From UBA4466 sp963925035 (GTDB lineage Bacteria; Bacteroidota; Bacteroidia; Flavobacteriales_D; Crocinitomicaceae), in contig CAWUSK010000025.1 in the NCBI GenBank assembly GCA_963925035.1, positions 1 through 49,876 of the forward strand: a stretch of DNA of 49,876 bases, in the 5' to 3' direction. This document shows, in pieces, positions 24,214 to 33,740 of this stretch. The first letter of the stretch is position 1. Every line of letters begins with the position of its first letter. The notes beneath the pieces were generated by a model. It was not told the DNA's origin. It worked only from the letters and a program-made list of their open reading frames with translations, and ran no database searches. Made by a program: the position numbers and the translations under genes.

Positions 24214-25560
24214 ATGAATAGAAGAACCGTTAACGCCGTTATTTTTCTTGGAATTATTTCTGTTGTCAGTATTTTGTTGATTCAAGTATTTTGGATTCAA
24301 CGTACGACCTCTATTCAAAAAACAACAATTGCGATTCAAGAAAAAGAAGACAGTTTAAACCTAAAACACCTTAACGAACAGGTGCATATTGCATTGCGTA
24401 ATGTCTTGGACGAAATATCTACACACAAAGCTGACAGTTCTGATTTATATGGAGCGGTACGCCAAATTCGTTCCAACTACTTTTCAGTGGACATCAATGA
24501 AGAACTTCATCCGTACTATTTAGAAAGTCTTCTTAAACGAGAGTTTTATTCCCAAAACGTATTGCAGGATTTTCAATACGGGATTTACGATTGTTTTTCT
24601 GATTCCATTGTCTTTGGAAATTTAATTAAATACACAAAAACATCTCAATTCTCACCTGTTTCTGACACCATTTCTGGCATCACTTCTCCAGACATGACGT
24701 GGAAAAAAGACGGCCATTATTTTACGGTTTACTTCCCAACAATAGCTGCCGCGAATGAGGTTGCTGAACTCCATTCCGATTATTCACCTTATTTGTACTT
24801 AAGTATCATCGTTATTCTGGTGATGTTATTTTTCGGCATTACCGTTAGTGTTATCCTAAAACAAAAACGTTTATCCGATGTCAAAACGGATTTCATCAAC
24901 AACATGACGCATGAATTGAAAACGCCAATTTCAACAATTGGGCTTTCCTCTGAGATGATTTTACGTACTGATTTCACGAATGACCCGGACAAATTAAAGC
25001 AGTACGCAGGAATTATTTTTAAAGAAAATAGACGCTTAGAAAAACAAGTCGAACGTGTGTTGAATGTGGCCAAATTAGACAAAGAAGAAATTGTGTTATC
25101 CAAAGAATTGTTTGACATGCACGAGCTTTTATGTGAAGTAAAGGACAATTTTGAATTCAATCAAAACGAAAAAGGCGGAAATATACATTTGAAACTTAAC
25201 GCAAGTTCATTCGAACTAAATGTCGACCCTGTTCATATTTCGAACGTTATTTTTAACCTTGTTGACAATGCGATAAAGTATTGTGAAGCAACTCCAGAAA
25301 TTACCATTTCAACTTCCAGTGACAAAAGGCATTTCATTCTCGAAGTTGAGGACAATGGTATTGGAATAAAGCGCGAAGATCATAAAATGATATTTGATAA
25401 ATTCTATAGGGTTCCAACCGGAAACTTACACAATGTAAAAGGATTTGGCTTAGGTCTGTTTTATGTCAAGATGATGATTGCTCAACATAAAGGAAGTATT
25501 TCAGTAAAAAGTGTTATCGGAAAAGGAACTACGTTTACGATTGTGCTACCTCTGACTTAA
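24214..25560 (+). CDS. Membrane sensor histidine kinase
   Basis: A 448-residue kinase with TM1 at about 8-27, a periplasmic sensor of some 165 residues without a recognised fold, TM2 at about 194-215, then HisKA with H233 (NNMTHELKTP) and HATPase_c with N box (NLVDNAIKYC), G1 (DNGIGI) and G2 (GFGLGL). All catalytic features are present. There is no HAMP domain and no response regulator next to it. It starts 3 bases after the beta-propeller gene, so the two are probably one transcript and perhaps one sensory unit. Confidence 0.93.
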   Translation: MNRRTVNAVIFLGIISVVSILLIQVFWIQRTTSIQKTTIAIQEKEDSLNLKHLNEQVHIALRNVLDEISTHKADSSDLYGAVRQIRSNYFSVDINEELHPYYLESLLKREFYSQNVLQDFQYGIYDCFSDSIVFGNLIKYTKTSQFSPVSDTISGITSPDMTWKKDGHYFTVYFPTIAAANEVAELHSDYSPYLYLSIIVILVMLFFGITVSVILKQKRLSDVKTDFINNMTHELKTPISTIGLSSEMILRTDFTNDPDKLKQYAGIIFKENRRLEKQVERVLNVAKLDKEEIVLSKELFDMHELLCEVKDNFEFNQNEKGGNIHLKLNASSFELNVDPVHISNVIFNLVDNAIKYCEATPEITISTSSDKRHFILEVEDNGIGIKREDHKMIFDKFYRVPTGNLHNVKGFGLGLFYVKMMIAQHKGSISVKSVIGKGTTFTIVLPLT

Positions 25561-25674
25561 AAGTAACTAAGTCAATTAATATTTTTCAACGAAAAACAGC
25601 AATTACGAACATTCACTTTAATTATCCAATCGAAAGCAGTAAATTCGAGTTTGCAAACAGCAAGCTCACAAAAA

Positions 25675-26469
25675 ATGAAACAATACCAAGATTTACTTCG
25701 CCACATTCGCGATAACGGAACTTTGAAAGAAGACCGCACAGGAACAGGAACAACATCTGTTTTTGGTTACCAAATGCGTTTTGATTTATCCAAAGGTTTT
25801 CCATGCATCACTACAAAAAAACTGCACCTTCGCTCTATTATTATAGAATTACTCTGGTTTCTTCAAGGAGATACAAACATCAAGTTTTTACAAGATAACA
25901 ATGTGCGCATTTGGGATGAATGGGCAGATGAAAACGGTAATCTTGGCCCGGTTTATGGTTATCAATGGCGTTCTTGGCCGGATGGAAATGGCGGTACGAT
26001 TGATCAAATCACAAAATTGGTGGATCAAATTAAAAATAATCCAGATTCAAGACGATTGTTGGTTTCAGCCTGGAACGTTGCAGATGTTGATAGCATGGCT
26101 TTGCCTCCTTGTCACACAATGTTTCAGTTTTATGTAGCCAACGGAAAATTAAGTTGTCAATTGTACCAGCGAAGTGCCGATACGTTTTTAGGTGTGCCGT
26201 TTAACATTGCTTCGTATGCTTTATTGACAATGATGTTGGCGCAAGTGTGCGATTTAGAAGTGGGTGATTTTGTACATACATTCGGAGATGCTCATATCTA
26301 TAGCAATCACATGGAACAAGTTGAATTACAACTTTCACGTAATCCGAAACCGCTTCCAACAATGGAAATTAACCCGAATATTAAAGATATATTCTCTTTC
26401 AAATATGAAGATTTCAACCTTGTCAATTACAACCCAGACCCGCACATCAAAGGTGCAGTGGCTGTGTAG
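25675..26469 (+). CDS. thyA: Thymidylate synthase
   Basis: ThyA converts dUMP to dTMP with methylenetetrahydrofolate. ATG 25675 (MKQYQDLLRHI) gives 264 residues, the standard length; an upstream in-frame start at 25651 adds 8 unlikely residues. Catalytic C146 lies in LPPCHTMFQFY, and the dUMP-binding sets RSADTFLGVPFN and HIYSNH are intact. The folate product is dihydrofolate, which the folA product nearby recycles; thyA, the CapA-like gene and folA are close and on one strand. Confidence 0.97.
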   Translation: MKQYQDLLRHIRDNGTLKEDRTGTGTTSVFGYQMRFDLSKGFPCITTKKLHLRSIIIELLWFLQGDTNIKFLQDNNVRIWDEWADENGNLGPVYGYQWRSWPDGNGGTIDQITKLVDQIKNNPDSRRLLVSAWNVADVDSMALPPCHTMFQFYVANGKLSCQLYQRSADTFLGVPFNIASYALLTMMLAQVCDLEVGDFVHTFGDAHIYSNHMEQVELQLSRNPKPLPTMEINPNIKDIFSFKYEDFNLVNYNPDPHIKGAVAV

Positions 26470-27817
26470 TTTATACTTTTTAGTACTTTCATTTAGTTCA
26501 TTTTCTCAACAAAAAGAAGTTTCAATGATTTTCGTCGGAGATGTTATGCAGCACGATGGACAAATTGAAGCAGCATACAATTCTACATCGGAAACTTACG
26601 ATTATGAAGACGGTTTTAAATTCGTTAAACCTATTCTCAATGAATATGATTTGCGTATAGCAAATTTAGAAGTCACACTGGCTGGAAAACCATACAAAGG
26701 GTATCCACAGTTTTCTGCTCCAGATGATTTGGCAAAAACACTTGTAACATCAGGATTTAATGTGATATTAACTTCGAATAATCATTCGTGTGACCGCGGT
26801 GAAAAAGGAGTTTCAAGAACGTTGGACATGCTAGATGAACTTGGAGTAAAACACACTGGAACATTTAGAAGTAAAGCCGAACGCGATGCGAATTATCCTT
26901 TAATGGTTGAGAAAAATGGAATTAAAATCGCCATGCTGAATTATACATATGGAACGAATGGGTTGACGGTAAAAGCACCTTTAATTGTGAATTACATTGA
27001 CAGCAATAGTATCGCTGAAGACGTAGCAAAAGCTAAAGCGCTAAAGGCTGATTATATCGTTTGCAACATGCACTGGGGAATGGAATACAAACCGCTTCCT
27101 AACAATTATCAAAAGAAATGGGAATCGTATTGCTATGAACTTGGTGTCGATATGGTAATTGGAAACCACCCTCACGTTGTTCAACCTGCTGAAAAAAAGA
27201 AAATTGGAAATGAGGAAAAGTTGACCGTTTGGTCTCTCGGGAATTTTGTTTCCAACATGAGCATTCGTTACACACGAGGAGGAATGATGGTTGGAGCAAA
27301 CATCAAAAAAGAAAACGGTTCGACTACTTTGGGAGATGTTAATCACCAATTTGTTTACGTATTGAAACGTCAAGAAGGAAAAACAAAACAGTACTATATT
27401 TTACCTGATTTCAATTACAACGACTACCGTAAGGACTTTATCACATCTACCGAACTGGGTAAAATGAACGAATTCTTTTCTGACAGCAGAGGATTATATA
27501 CTGAACATGCCATTGGCACCAAAGAGAAAATTATAAAACCAGATTCCAAAACAGCAGAGTTGTACCAAAAACTATTGCAAGAATATTATGCTGTGAATAT
27601 GCAAACTCCAAATTTCGATTTGCTATTGGATAAAAATATAGGTCAGTATTTACATCAAACAACCGCTCAAAATGGGAAGCGCTATTTGCTTTCCGGAGTT
27701 TGCGAAACGTACGATCAAGCCAAAGGTATTCGCCAATTTATTTTAGACTTGAACATTACGGATGATATTTCCATTGTGCGAGTTACTCCTACAGAAATAA
27801 CAAAAATCGCAGAATGA
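26453..27817 (+). CDS. CapA-family (poly-gamma-glutamate synthesis type) calcineurin-like protein, secreted
   Basis: GTG 26453 is chosen because it overlaps thyA by only 17 bases and gives a clean signal peptide (QWLCSLYFLVLSFSSFSQ). ATG 26405 would overlap by 65 bases and give a longer n-region. The 450 or so mature residues carry the CapA-type metallophosphatase motifs: IFVGDVMQHDGQ, IANLEVTL, TSNNHSCDRGEKG, MHWGMEY, GNHPHVVQP. CapA proteins act in cell-surface polymer synthesis or release, and other members have unknown tasks. The C-terminal part with a SPOR-like ending (YLLSGVCETYDQAKGIRQFI) may bind the wall. Its stop overlaps the folA start by four bases. Confidence 0.82.
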   Translation: MQWLCSLYFLVLSFSSFSQQKEVSMIFVGDVMQHDGQIEAAYNSTSETYDYEDGFKFVKPILNEYDLRIANLEVTLAGKPYKGYPQFSAPDDLAKTLVTSGFNVILTSNNHSCDRGEKGVSRTLDMLDELGVKHTGTFRSKAERDANYPLMVEKNGIKIAMLNYTYGTNGLTVKAPLIVNYIDSNSIAEDVAKAKALKADYIVCNMHWGMEYKPLPNNYQKKWESYCYELGVDMVIGNHPHVVQPAEKKKIGNEEKLTVWSLGNFVSNMSIRYTRGGMMVGANIKKENGSTTLGDVNHQFVYVLKRQEGKTKQYYILPDFNYNDYRKDFITSTELGKMNEFFSDSRGLYTEHAIGTKEKIIKPDSKTAELYQKLLQEYYAVNMQTPNFDLLLDKNIGQYLHQTTAQNGKRYLLSGVCETYDQAKGIRQFILDLNITDDISIVRVTPTEITKIAE

Positions 27818-28326
27818 AAGTTTCCTTAATTGTGGCAATGGACCTTGAAAAAGGAATTGGAAGAAACAATGATTTGATGTGGCATTTGCCTGCTGATATG
27901 AAGTTTTTTAGAGAAACAACAACCAATCACGTTGTCGTTATGGGAAGGAAAAATTACGATTCCATTCCAACGAAATTTCGCCCACTTCCAAACCGAGAAA
28001 ATGTTGTGCTTACACGTAACATTGATTATAAGGCAGAGGGATGTTTGGTGTTTAATTCCCTTGAAGCATGTTTAGATCATTACAAAAATGAACAAGAAAA
28101 AACCGTTTTTATTATCGGTGGAGGAGAAATTTACAAAAAAGCGATTGAAATCAACTGTGTTGATGAAATGTATATCTCACATGTTAATAAAACGTATGGT
28201 GCTGACACTTTTTTTCCAGAGTTCGACATGAAAAACTGGAAAGTTGAAACGGTACTTTCGCACGAAAAAGACGAAAAGAACGAAGCAAGTTTTAGCGTGA
28301 TTAAATATACTAAAGTTGCACTTTAA
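27814..28326 (+). CDS. folA: Dihydrofolate reductase
   Basis: FolA reduces dihydrofolate to tetrahydrofolate with NADPH. The 170-residue protein has VAMDLEKGIGRNNDLMWHLPADMKFF with the catalytic acid D28, VVMGRKNYDSIP, and the FIIGGGEIYKKAI nucleotide motif. The length is normal. The ATG overlaps the stop of the CapA-like gene. It completes the thymidylate cycle with thyA, 1.3 kb upstream. Confidence 0.96.
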   Translation: MKVSLIVAMDLEKGIGRNNDLMWHLPADMKFFRETTTNHVVVMGRKNYDSIPTKFRPLPNRENVVLTRNIDYKAEGCLVFNSLEACLDHYKNEQEKTVFIIGGGEIYKKAIEINCVDEMYISHVNKTYGADTFFPEFDMKNWKVETVLSHEKDEKNEASFSVIKYTKVAL

Positions 28327-28330
28327 TAGC

Positions 28331-28360
28331 TTGAACTTTGAACTAATTAAACTTTGAACT
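28331..28360. repeat. Short repeat of TTTGAACT units before topB
   Basis: The 42-base gap between folA and topB is mostly copies of TTTGAACT: one partial at 28331-28337 and full copies at 28337-28344 and 28353-28360. The texture differs from neighbouring coding DNA. It may be a dispersed short repeat; I cannot tell a function. Confidence 0.5.
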
Positions 28361-28368
28361 CCAAAACT

Positions 28369-30471
28369 ATGATTGTTTGTATTGCCGAAAAGCCTAGTGT
28401 TGCTAAAGATATCGCCGAAGTACTCGGAGCGAAACAACGCAACGATGGCTATTACGAAGGTAATGGTTATCAGGTAACATGGACATTTGGACATTTGTGC
28501 ACCTTAAAGGAACCGCACGATTACAACGAAAATTGGAAGTACTGGAAGTTAGAGGACTTACCCATTATTCCGGACAACTTTGGAATAAAGTTGATTGAAA
28601 ACAAGGGAGTAGAAAAACAATTCAAGACAATAGAACGCTTAGTTCAAAACTGCACAGAAGTTATTAATTGCGGGGATGCTGGGCAAGAGGGTGAGTTGAT
28701 TCAACGCTGGGTCTTGTTGAAAGCAAAATGCAAAGCACCGATGCGCCGGTTGTGGATTTCTTCATTAACGGAAGAAGCAATTAAGGAAGGTTTCGAAAAA
28801 CTGCAGGACGCGAAGAAGTATGACAACCTTTACTACGCTGGAAGTGCTCGCGCGATTGGCGATTGGATGTTGGGGATCAATGGCACTCGCCTTTTTACAA
28901 AGAAATTTGGAAAAGGGAAATCTACGCTGTCCATTGGTCGTGTTCAAACTCCTACTTTGGCAATGATTGTTGAACGACAAAAAGAAATTGACGCGTTTAC
29001 TTCGAATGAATATTGGGAATTAAAAACACATTATAAAAACACAGAGTTCAATTGTCAAATTGAACGTTTGCATTCGGAAGAGAAAGCGAAAAAGGGATTA
29101 GAATATATTACTGGAAAAGACTTTGAAATCACTTCATTTGAACAAAAAGAAGGAAAGGAAGGTAATCCAAGATTGTACGATTTAACTTCACTTCAGGTCG
29201 ATGGAAACAAGAAGTTTGGCTTTAGTGCCGAAGACACCTTGAGGTTAATTCAAGGATTGTACGAGAAAAAAGTTGTTACATATCCACGTGTCGACACAAC
29301 TTATTTAACGGAAGATTTACACCCTAAAATTCCAAACATACTTCGTGGATTGAAATATTATTCGCGTTTTACAGAATCTGTTTTAGCCGCTCAAATTGAA
29401 AAATCAGCAACGGTTTTTAACGATAAAAAAGTAACCGATCACCATGCGATTATTCCGACTGGAATCGTTCCATCTGGAATTTCACCTTCTGAGCAACAAA
29501 TCTATGATTTAATTGCCCGACGATTTATTGCGGTATTTTATCCGCCTTGCCTAGTATCAAATACAACAGTAATTGGGAAAGTTGAGGGTCTAGAATTTAA
29601 GGCAACTGGAAAGCAGGTATTAGAATTGGGGTGGCGAGAAATTTATTCTGACGAAAAACAAGACAAGGATCCAAAAGATGATCTGATAATGCCTCATTTT
29701 GATGACGGAGAAAAAGGTCCACATGAACCATTTATTCATCAAGGAAAAACAACTCCTCCTAAAGCATACACAGAAGCAACATTACTTCGTGCGATGGAAA
29801 GCGCAGGAAAGCAAATCGATGACGAAGAAATGCGCGAGTTGATGAAAGACAATGGAATTGGTCGACCATCTACACGTGCAAATATTATTGAAACGCTTTT
29901 CCGTCGTCAATACATTGAGAAAAAACGGAAGAATATTCTTGCGACACCAACTGGAATTGCGCTAATCGACACCATTAAAAATGAACTATTAAAAAGCGCT
30001 GAATTAACTGGAGACTGGGAACGAAAAATTCGCTTAATCGAAAAAGGAGAATACAATATTGAGGTGTTCAAGCAAGAATTATATGCCATGGTTAGAAACT
30101 TAACCGATGAAGTGATTTTTAACACGCCAACAAATACTTCCTTTTTTCAAGAACCCGAAAAAGTAAAAAAGGAAGCCAAGCCTCGTGAAAAAAAGGATAT
30201 TTCTTTTTCAGAAATCAACTGTCCAAAATGCAAGAACTCCAAACTCATCAAAGGGAAGACAGCAATTGGTTGCCTCAACTATAAAGTATGTGATTTTAAA
30301 GTTCCCTTTCATCTCATGTCGAAAAAATTAACTGACAAGCAATTAAGCGACCTCATATTAAAAGGGAAAACAACTTCAATTAAGGGTTTATTAACGCCAG
30401 GTAGCGATGATAAAATTAATGGTGAATTTAATTTAGACGCCCAGTTTAACGTTGATTTTGTAGAAGAATAA
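28369..30471 (+). CDS. topB: DNA topoisomerase III
   Basis: A type IA topoisomerase that decatenates DNA by single-strand passage. ATG 28369 (MIVCIAEKPSVAKDIAEVLG) gives 700 residues; the longer frame starts at a non-ATG in the repeat before it. The Toprim domain reads GDAGQEGELIQRW, where most relatives have the D-A-D-R-E-G form. So the second Asp of the metal triad is Gly here, a change I believe to be common in Bacteroidota TopB. The active-site Tyr lies in VVTYPRVDTTYL. Near the C-terminus a four-Cys zinc module (CPKCKN...CLNYKVC) is present. Confidence 0.94.
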   Translation: MIVCIAEKPSVAKDIAEVLGAKQRNDGYYEGNGYQVTWTFGHLCTLKEPHDYNENWKYWKLEDLPIIPDNFGIKLIENKGVEKQFKTIERLVQNCTEVINCGDAGQEGELIQRWVLLKAKCKAPMRRLWISSLTEEAIKEGFEKLQDAKKYDNLYYAGSARAIGDWMLGINGTRLFTKKFGKGKSTLSIGRVQTPTLAMIVERQKEIDAFTSNEYWELKTHYKNTEFNCQIERLHSEEKAKKGLEYITGKDFEITSFEQKEGKEGNPRLYDLTSLQVDGNKKFGFSAEDTLRLIQGLYEKKVVTYPRVDTTYLTEDLHPKIPNILRGLKYYSRFTESVLAAQIEKSATVFNDKKVTDHHAIIPTGIVPSGISPSEQQIYDLIARRFIAVFYPPCLVSNTTVIGKVEGLEFKATGKQVLELGWREIYSDEKQDKDPKDDLIMPHFDDGEKGPHEPFIHQGKTTPPKAYTEATLLRAMESAGKQIDDEEMRELMKDNGIGRPSTRANIIETLFRRQYIEKKRKNILATPTGIALIDTIKNELLKSAELTGDWERKIRLIEKGEYNIEVFKQELYAMVRNLTDEVIFNTPTNTSFFQEPEKVKKEAKPREKKDISFSEINCPKCKNSKLIKGKTAIGCLNYKVCDFKVPFHLMSKKLTDKQLSDLILKGKTTSIKGLLTPGSDDKINGEFNLDAQFNVDFVEE

Positions 30472-30596
30472 CTCTGGAATAAATAGCACAAAAAATCAAC
30501 TATCATTTTAGCGCAATTTTCAAATCACCAAAAACGCTCATCCACTCCCTTTTCCATCCATGAAACAAATAACAATTTAATCTTCAACTTATTATA

Positions 30597-30604
30597 TAAT
30601 TTTG
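30597..30604 (+). promoter_or_regulatory. Candidate -7 element (TAATTTTG) before the PAS kinase gene
   Basis: TAATTTTG fits TAnnTTTG and lies 110 bases before the kinase start, in a 242-base AT-rich gap with no gene of its own. No TTG is at the expected distance, so support is weak. Confidence 0.3.
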
Positions 30605-30713
30605 TATATTTCTTTACAAAACAAGAACGCTTAACAATTTTTTACTAATGATTGATTCTCATACTACACTATGGGCAAATCTCCTAGATAAGCCTAATTT
30701 ACGTCTATAATAT

Positions 30714-31829
30714 ATGACTCAAGAGGAAATTTCAGAGAATTATTACCATTCACTTTTTGAAGAAAGTCCAATTCCTATTTGGGAAGAAGATTTTTCCGAG
30801 ATTAAAAGTCACATTGAAGCACTTAAAGCAAGCGGTATAACTGATTTTGAAATTTACTTCTCTGATAATCCTGAACAAATTGAGCTTTGCTTGAACAAAC
30901 TTGTTATCATCAATGTAAATCAGGCGGCAGTTGAATTAAATGAAGCTAAATCAAAAGCACAACTTTTAGAATCCTACAAGAACTTCTTTGACCAGAATTC
31001 GAAAGAGTACATTGTAAAACAATTTGTTGCCATTGCAAATAATGAAACGTACTGTTCCTTTGATGCTCAATTCGTTACCTTTAATCGAAATATCAGACAT
31101 GTTGTCTTCCACTGGAACGTTGTAAAAGGTCATGAAAACGATTATGGACGCGTGTTTTTAACGACCAAGGATTTAACGGAAAAAATTGTAACTGATAATC
31201 TTATGCTTCAAACTTCTAACCGTGAAAAAGAAGTGTTATTGAAGGAAGTTCATCACCGCGTTAAGAACAACCTGCAAATTGTTACAAGTCTGCTTAATTT
31301 GCAATCCTATTCTATCAGCGACCCTTCTATTAAAGATATTTTTGATGTCAGTTTAAACCGTATTAAATCGATGACCGCTGTTCACGAAATGCTTTATAAA
31401 TCGAGTGATTTTTCGAGAATTAAATATCAATCCTATTTAACAACCCTTGTTTCAGGTTTAGTAAATTCCATTAAAGGAGAAAATAGTGAAATCACAGTTA
31501 AATTAGATGCTGGTCAGCTGAATCTCAACATCAACACCTCCATTCCTTTAGGTCTTCTTATTACGGAACTTGTAACGAACTCGCTAAAACACGGAATAAA
31601 GAGAGATGGCGAAATATATATATATTTAACTCGACAACCCGATAACAGCTTAGAACTTAAAATCGGGGATAACGGGATTGGATTACCTGAACTCTTCAAT
31701 CTTGAAGATTCAGATACGCTCGGATTACAGCTTGTCCAAAGTCTAATTGAGCAACTTTCAGGAAGTTTTAAAAAAGATATAACCAAAAAAGGAACTCATA
31801 TTATTATTGAGTTTCAAGAGCAAAATTAA
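30714..31829 (+). CDS. Cytoplasmic PAS-domain histidine kinase (HisKA_2 type)
   Basis: A 371-residue soluble kinase. Residues about 8-155 look like a PAS sensor (YYHSLFEESPIPIWEEDFSEI, IINVNQAAVELNEA, GRVFLTTKDLTEK). The HisKA_2 box follows with phospho-acceptor H181 in KEVHHRVKNNLQIVTSLLNLQS, then HATPase_c with LVTNSLKHGI, DNGIGL and LGLQLVQSLIEQL. It is the second kinase of this type here (the other is at 16566) and has no neighbouring response regulator. Its stop overlaps the end of the convergent ABC-transporter gene by four bases. Confidence 0.92.
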   Translation: MTQEEISENYYHSLFEESPIPIWEEDFSEIKSHIEALKASGITDFEIYFSDNPEQIELCLNKLVIINVNQAAVELNEAKSKAQLLESYKNFFDQNSKEYIVKQFVAIANNETYCSFDAQFVTFNRNIRHVVFHWNVVKGHENDYGRVFLTTKDLTEKIVTDNLMLQTSNREKEVLLKEVHHRVKNNLQIVTSLLNLQSYSISDPSIKDIFDVSLNRIKSMTAVHEMLYKSSDFSRIKYQSYLTTLVSGLVNSIKGENSEITVKLDAGQLNLNINTSIPLGLLITELVTNSLKHGIKRDGEIYIYLTRQPDNSLELKIGDNGIGLPELFNLEDSDTLGLQLVQSLIEQLSGSFKKDITKKGTHIIIEFQEQN

Positions 31830-33562
31830 ATTCTACTTTGATAGGTAAACAACTCCCAATACCTGCCTTTCGCGCTTATCAATTCTTCGTGTTTACCACG
31901 CTCAACTATATTTCCTTCTTCGATAACTAAAATTTGATCTGCTTTTTGAATCGTACTTAAACGGTGCGCAATAACAAACGTAGTTCTATCCTTCATCAAT
32001 TCCTGAAGACTTTTTTGAATAAAAGACTCACTTTCCGTGTCCAAGTTTGAAGTCGCTTCATCCAAAATAATGATTTTAGGATCTGCCAAAAGTGCGCGAG
32101 CAATCGAAATTCGTTGACGTTGCCCACCTGACAATTTAACTCCACGCTCACCTATTACTGTCTCCAACCCCTCTTCAAATCGATCTGTAAATTCGTTAAC
32201 ATAAGCTCCTTTTACTGCAGCTAACAATTGTTGCTCGGTTGCATTCGGTCTTGGAAATAGTATATTTTCCCTGATTGTTCCTTCGTATAAGAAATCATCT
32301 TGTAAAACAACACCTAAGTGTTGGCGATAACTACTTAAATTCACTGTTGACAGATCAACACCATCAATACTTACTTTTCCTGAAATAGGATTTAAAAAAG
32401 TCGCTGCTAAACTAGCAATTGTTGATTTTCCAGAACCTGAAGATCCAACCAAAGCTGTTACACTTCCTGCATTTGCATTAAACGAAATATTATGGATTAC
32501 TTCCTTATTTTCCTCATAGCTAAACGAAACATCATCAAATACAATGTCACCTTTAATCTCGGCTAACTTAACTGAACGTTTCGTTGGATCATCCTCTTCC
32601 TTCATATTCATAAGTTCTTGCGTTCTATCCAATCCTGCCATTGCTTCAGTCAATTGACTACCGATATTACTCATTTGAACTATTGGCGCAACCATAAATC
32701 CAAGTAACAAGGTAAATGAAATCAACTCTCCTGTTGTAAGCGTATTTCCCATAATGAAATAACCACCAATTCCCATTACACCAGCAGAAGCAATCCCAAT
32801 TAATAAAGTTGAAGTACTTGTAATTAATGCGGTTGCAGTCAAACTTTTCTTCACATTCAAAAATAATTTCTCAACTCCTGATTTAAAGACCTTGTTTTCT
32901 TGCTCTTCAGCGTTGAATCCTTTAATTACGCGGACTCCATTTAAAGTTTCTGTTAAACGACCAGTAACTTCTGCATTAATTTTCCCTCTATCTCTAAAAA
33001 TAGGACGAATTCGACCAAAAGCTTTCAGCGCAATAAACGCAAAAAGTCCAAGCGGAATTATTGTAAATAATGTCATTAAAGGACTGATGTTAATTAACAA
33101 TATCAGCGATAAAATTGCAGTTATTGTTCCTCCGACCAGCTGTACCAATCCAGTTCCGACCAAATTACGGACGCCTTCTACATCATTCATAACGCGCGAA
33201 ACTAAAGCGCCAGATTTATTATTATCAAAAAAACTAATTGGCAGTTTCAATAACTTCTGCTGAACTTTTGTTCTCAAAACGGAAATTAAGTGTTGAGCTT
33301 CAACACTTAATACTTTTGTCAGTATAAATGAACTTACTGCTTGAATTAAAAGGGAAAGGACAATAACACCGAGAAATATTAATAACCAATTGAAGTTTTT
33401 GGACGGTAAAATGGTGTCAAACAACCTTTCCGTAGCTAATGGCAGTACAAGCCCAGAAAGACTTCTTACTAAAATCAGAAACAATCCAAACCCAACTATT
33501 TTTTTTCTCGGCCAAATAAATTCTTTAAAAGCCCACTTAAAGGAAACGTTTTCTTTACTCAT
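31826..33562 (-). CDS. ABC exporter (fused membrane and ATPase domains, MsbA/MDR type)
   Basis: A 578-residue half-transporter that works as a homodimer. Six membrane helices fall in about residues 20-310, and the ATPase domain is at about 335-578 with Walker A GSSGSGKST (373-381), Q loop (LQDDFLYEGT), signature LSGGQ (477-481), Walker B IIILDE (497-502) and a switch His (IAHRLST). The substrate is unknown; lipid or drug efflux is typical. It is convergent with the PAS kinase gene and divergent from purM, with a 178-base shared upstream region. Confidence 0.94.
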   Translation of the reverse strand: MSKENVSFKWAFKEFIWPRKKIVGFGLFLILVRSLSGLVLPLATERLFDTILPSKNFNWLLIFLGVIVLSLLIQAVSSFILTKVLSVEAQHLISVLRTKVQQKLLKLPISFFDNNKSGALVSRVMNDVEGVRNLVGTGLVQLVGGTITAILSLILLINISPLMTLFTIIPLGLFAFIALKAFGRIRPIFRDRGKINAEVTGRLTETLNGVRVIKGFNAEEQENKVFKSGVEKLFLNVKKSLTATALITSTSTLLIGIASAGVMGIGGYFIMGNTLTTGELISFTLLLGFMVAPIVQMSNIGSQLTEAMAGLDRTQELMNMKEEDDPTKRSVKLAEIKGDIVFDDVSFSYEENKEVIHNISFNANAGSVTALVGSSGSGKSTIASLAATFLNPISGKVSIDGVDLSTVNLSSYRQHLGVVLQDDFLYEGTIRENILFPRPNATEQQLLAAVKGAYVNEFTDRFEEGLETVIGERGVKLSGGQRQRISIARALLADPKIIILDEATSNLDTESESFIQKSLQELMKDRTTFVIAHRLSTIQKADQILVIEEGNIVERGKHEELISAKGRYWELFTYQSRI

Positions 33563-33694
33563 AGTTCTCTTTGGACCAATATCGCGCCAAAATGAATTCG
33601 CTGACAGAACGGCAGTTTATTTCATTGCTCCAAGGAAATGTTGATTTATATCTTGAAACCTGGCGGAATGAAGCCTAAATTCATACTTAAAATC

Positions 33695-33725
33695 TTGATT
33701 CTTGACGTCGTAAAGACTACTTTTG
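33695..33725 (+). promoter_or_regulatory. Promoter of purM-prfA-pyrF (TTG - 20 bases - TACTTTTG)
   Basis: A TTG at 33695-33697 and TACTTTTG at 33718-33725 are 20 bases apart and match the Bacteroidota sigma-A consensus (TTG, 17-23 bases, TAnnTTTG). Transcription should start at about 33731, some 10 bases before the purM ATG, a very short leader. Confidence 0.7.
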
Positions 33726-33740
33726 CACTTTCAATAGATT

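Noticed and set aside
26264..26452. Longer N-terminus of the CapA-like protein
   Set aside because: It overlaps thyA coding sequence by up to 200 bases, and the signal peptide begins at GTG 26453.
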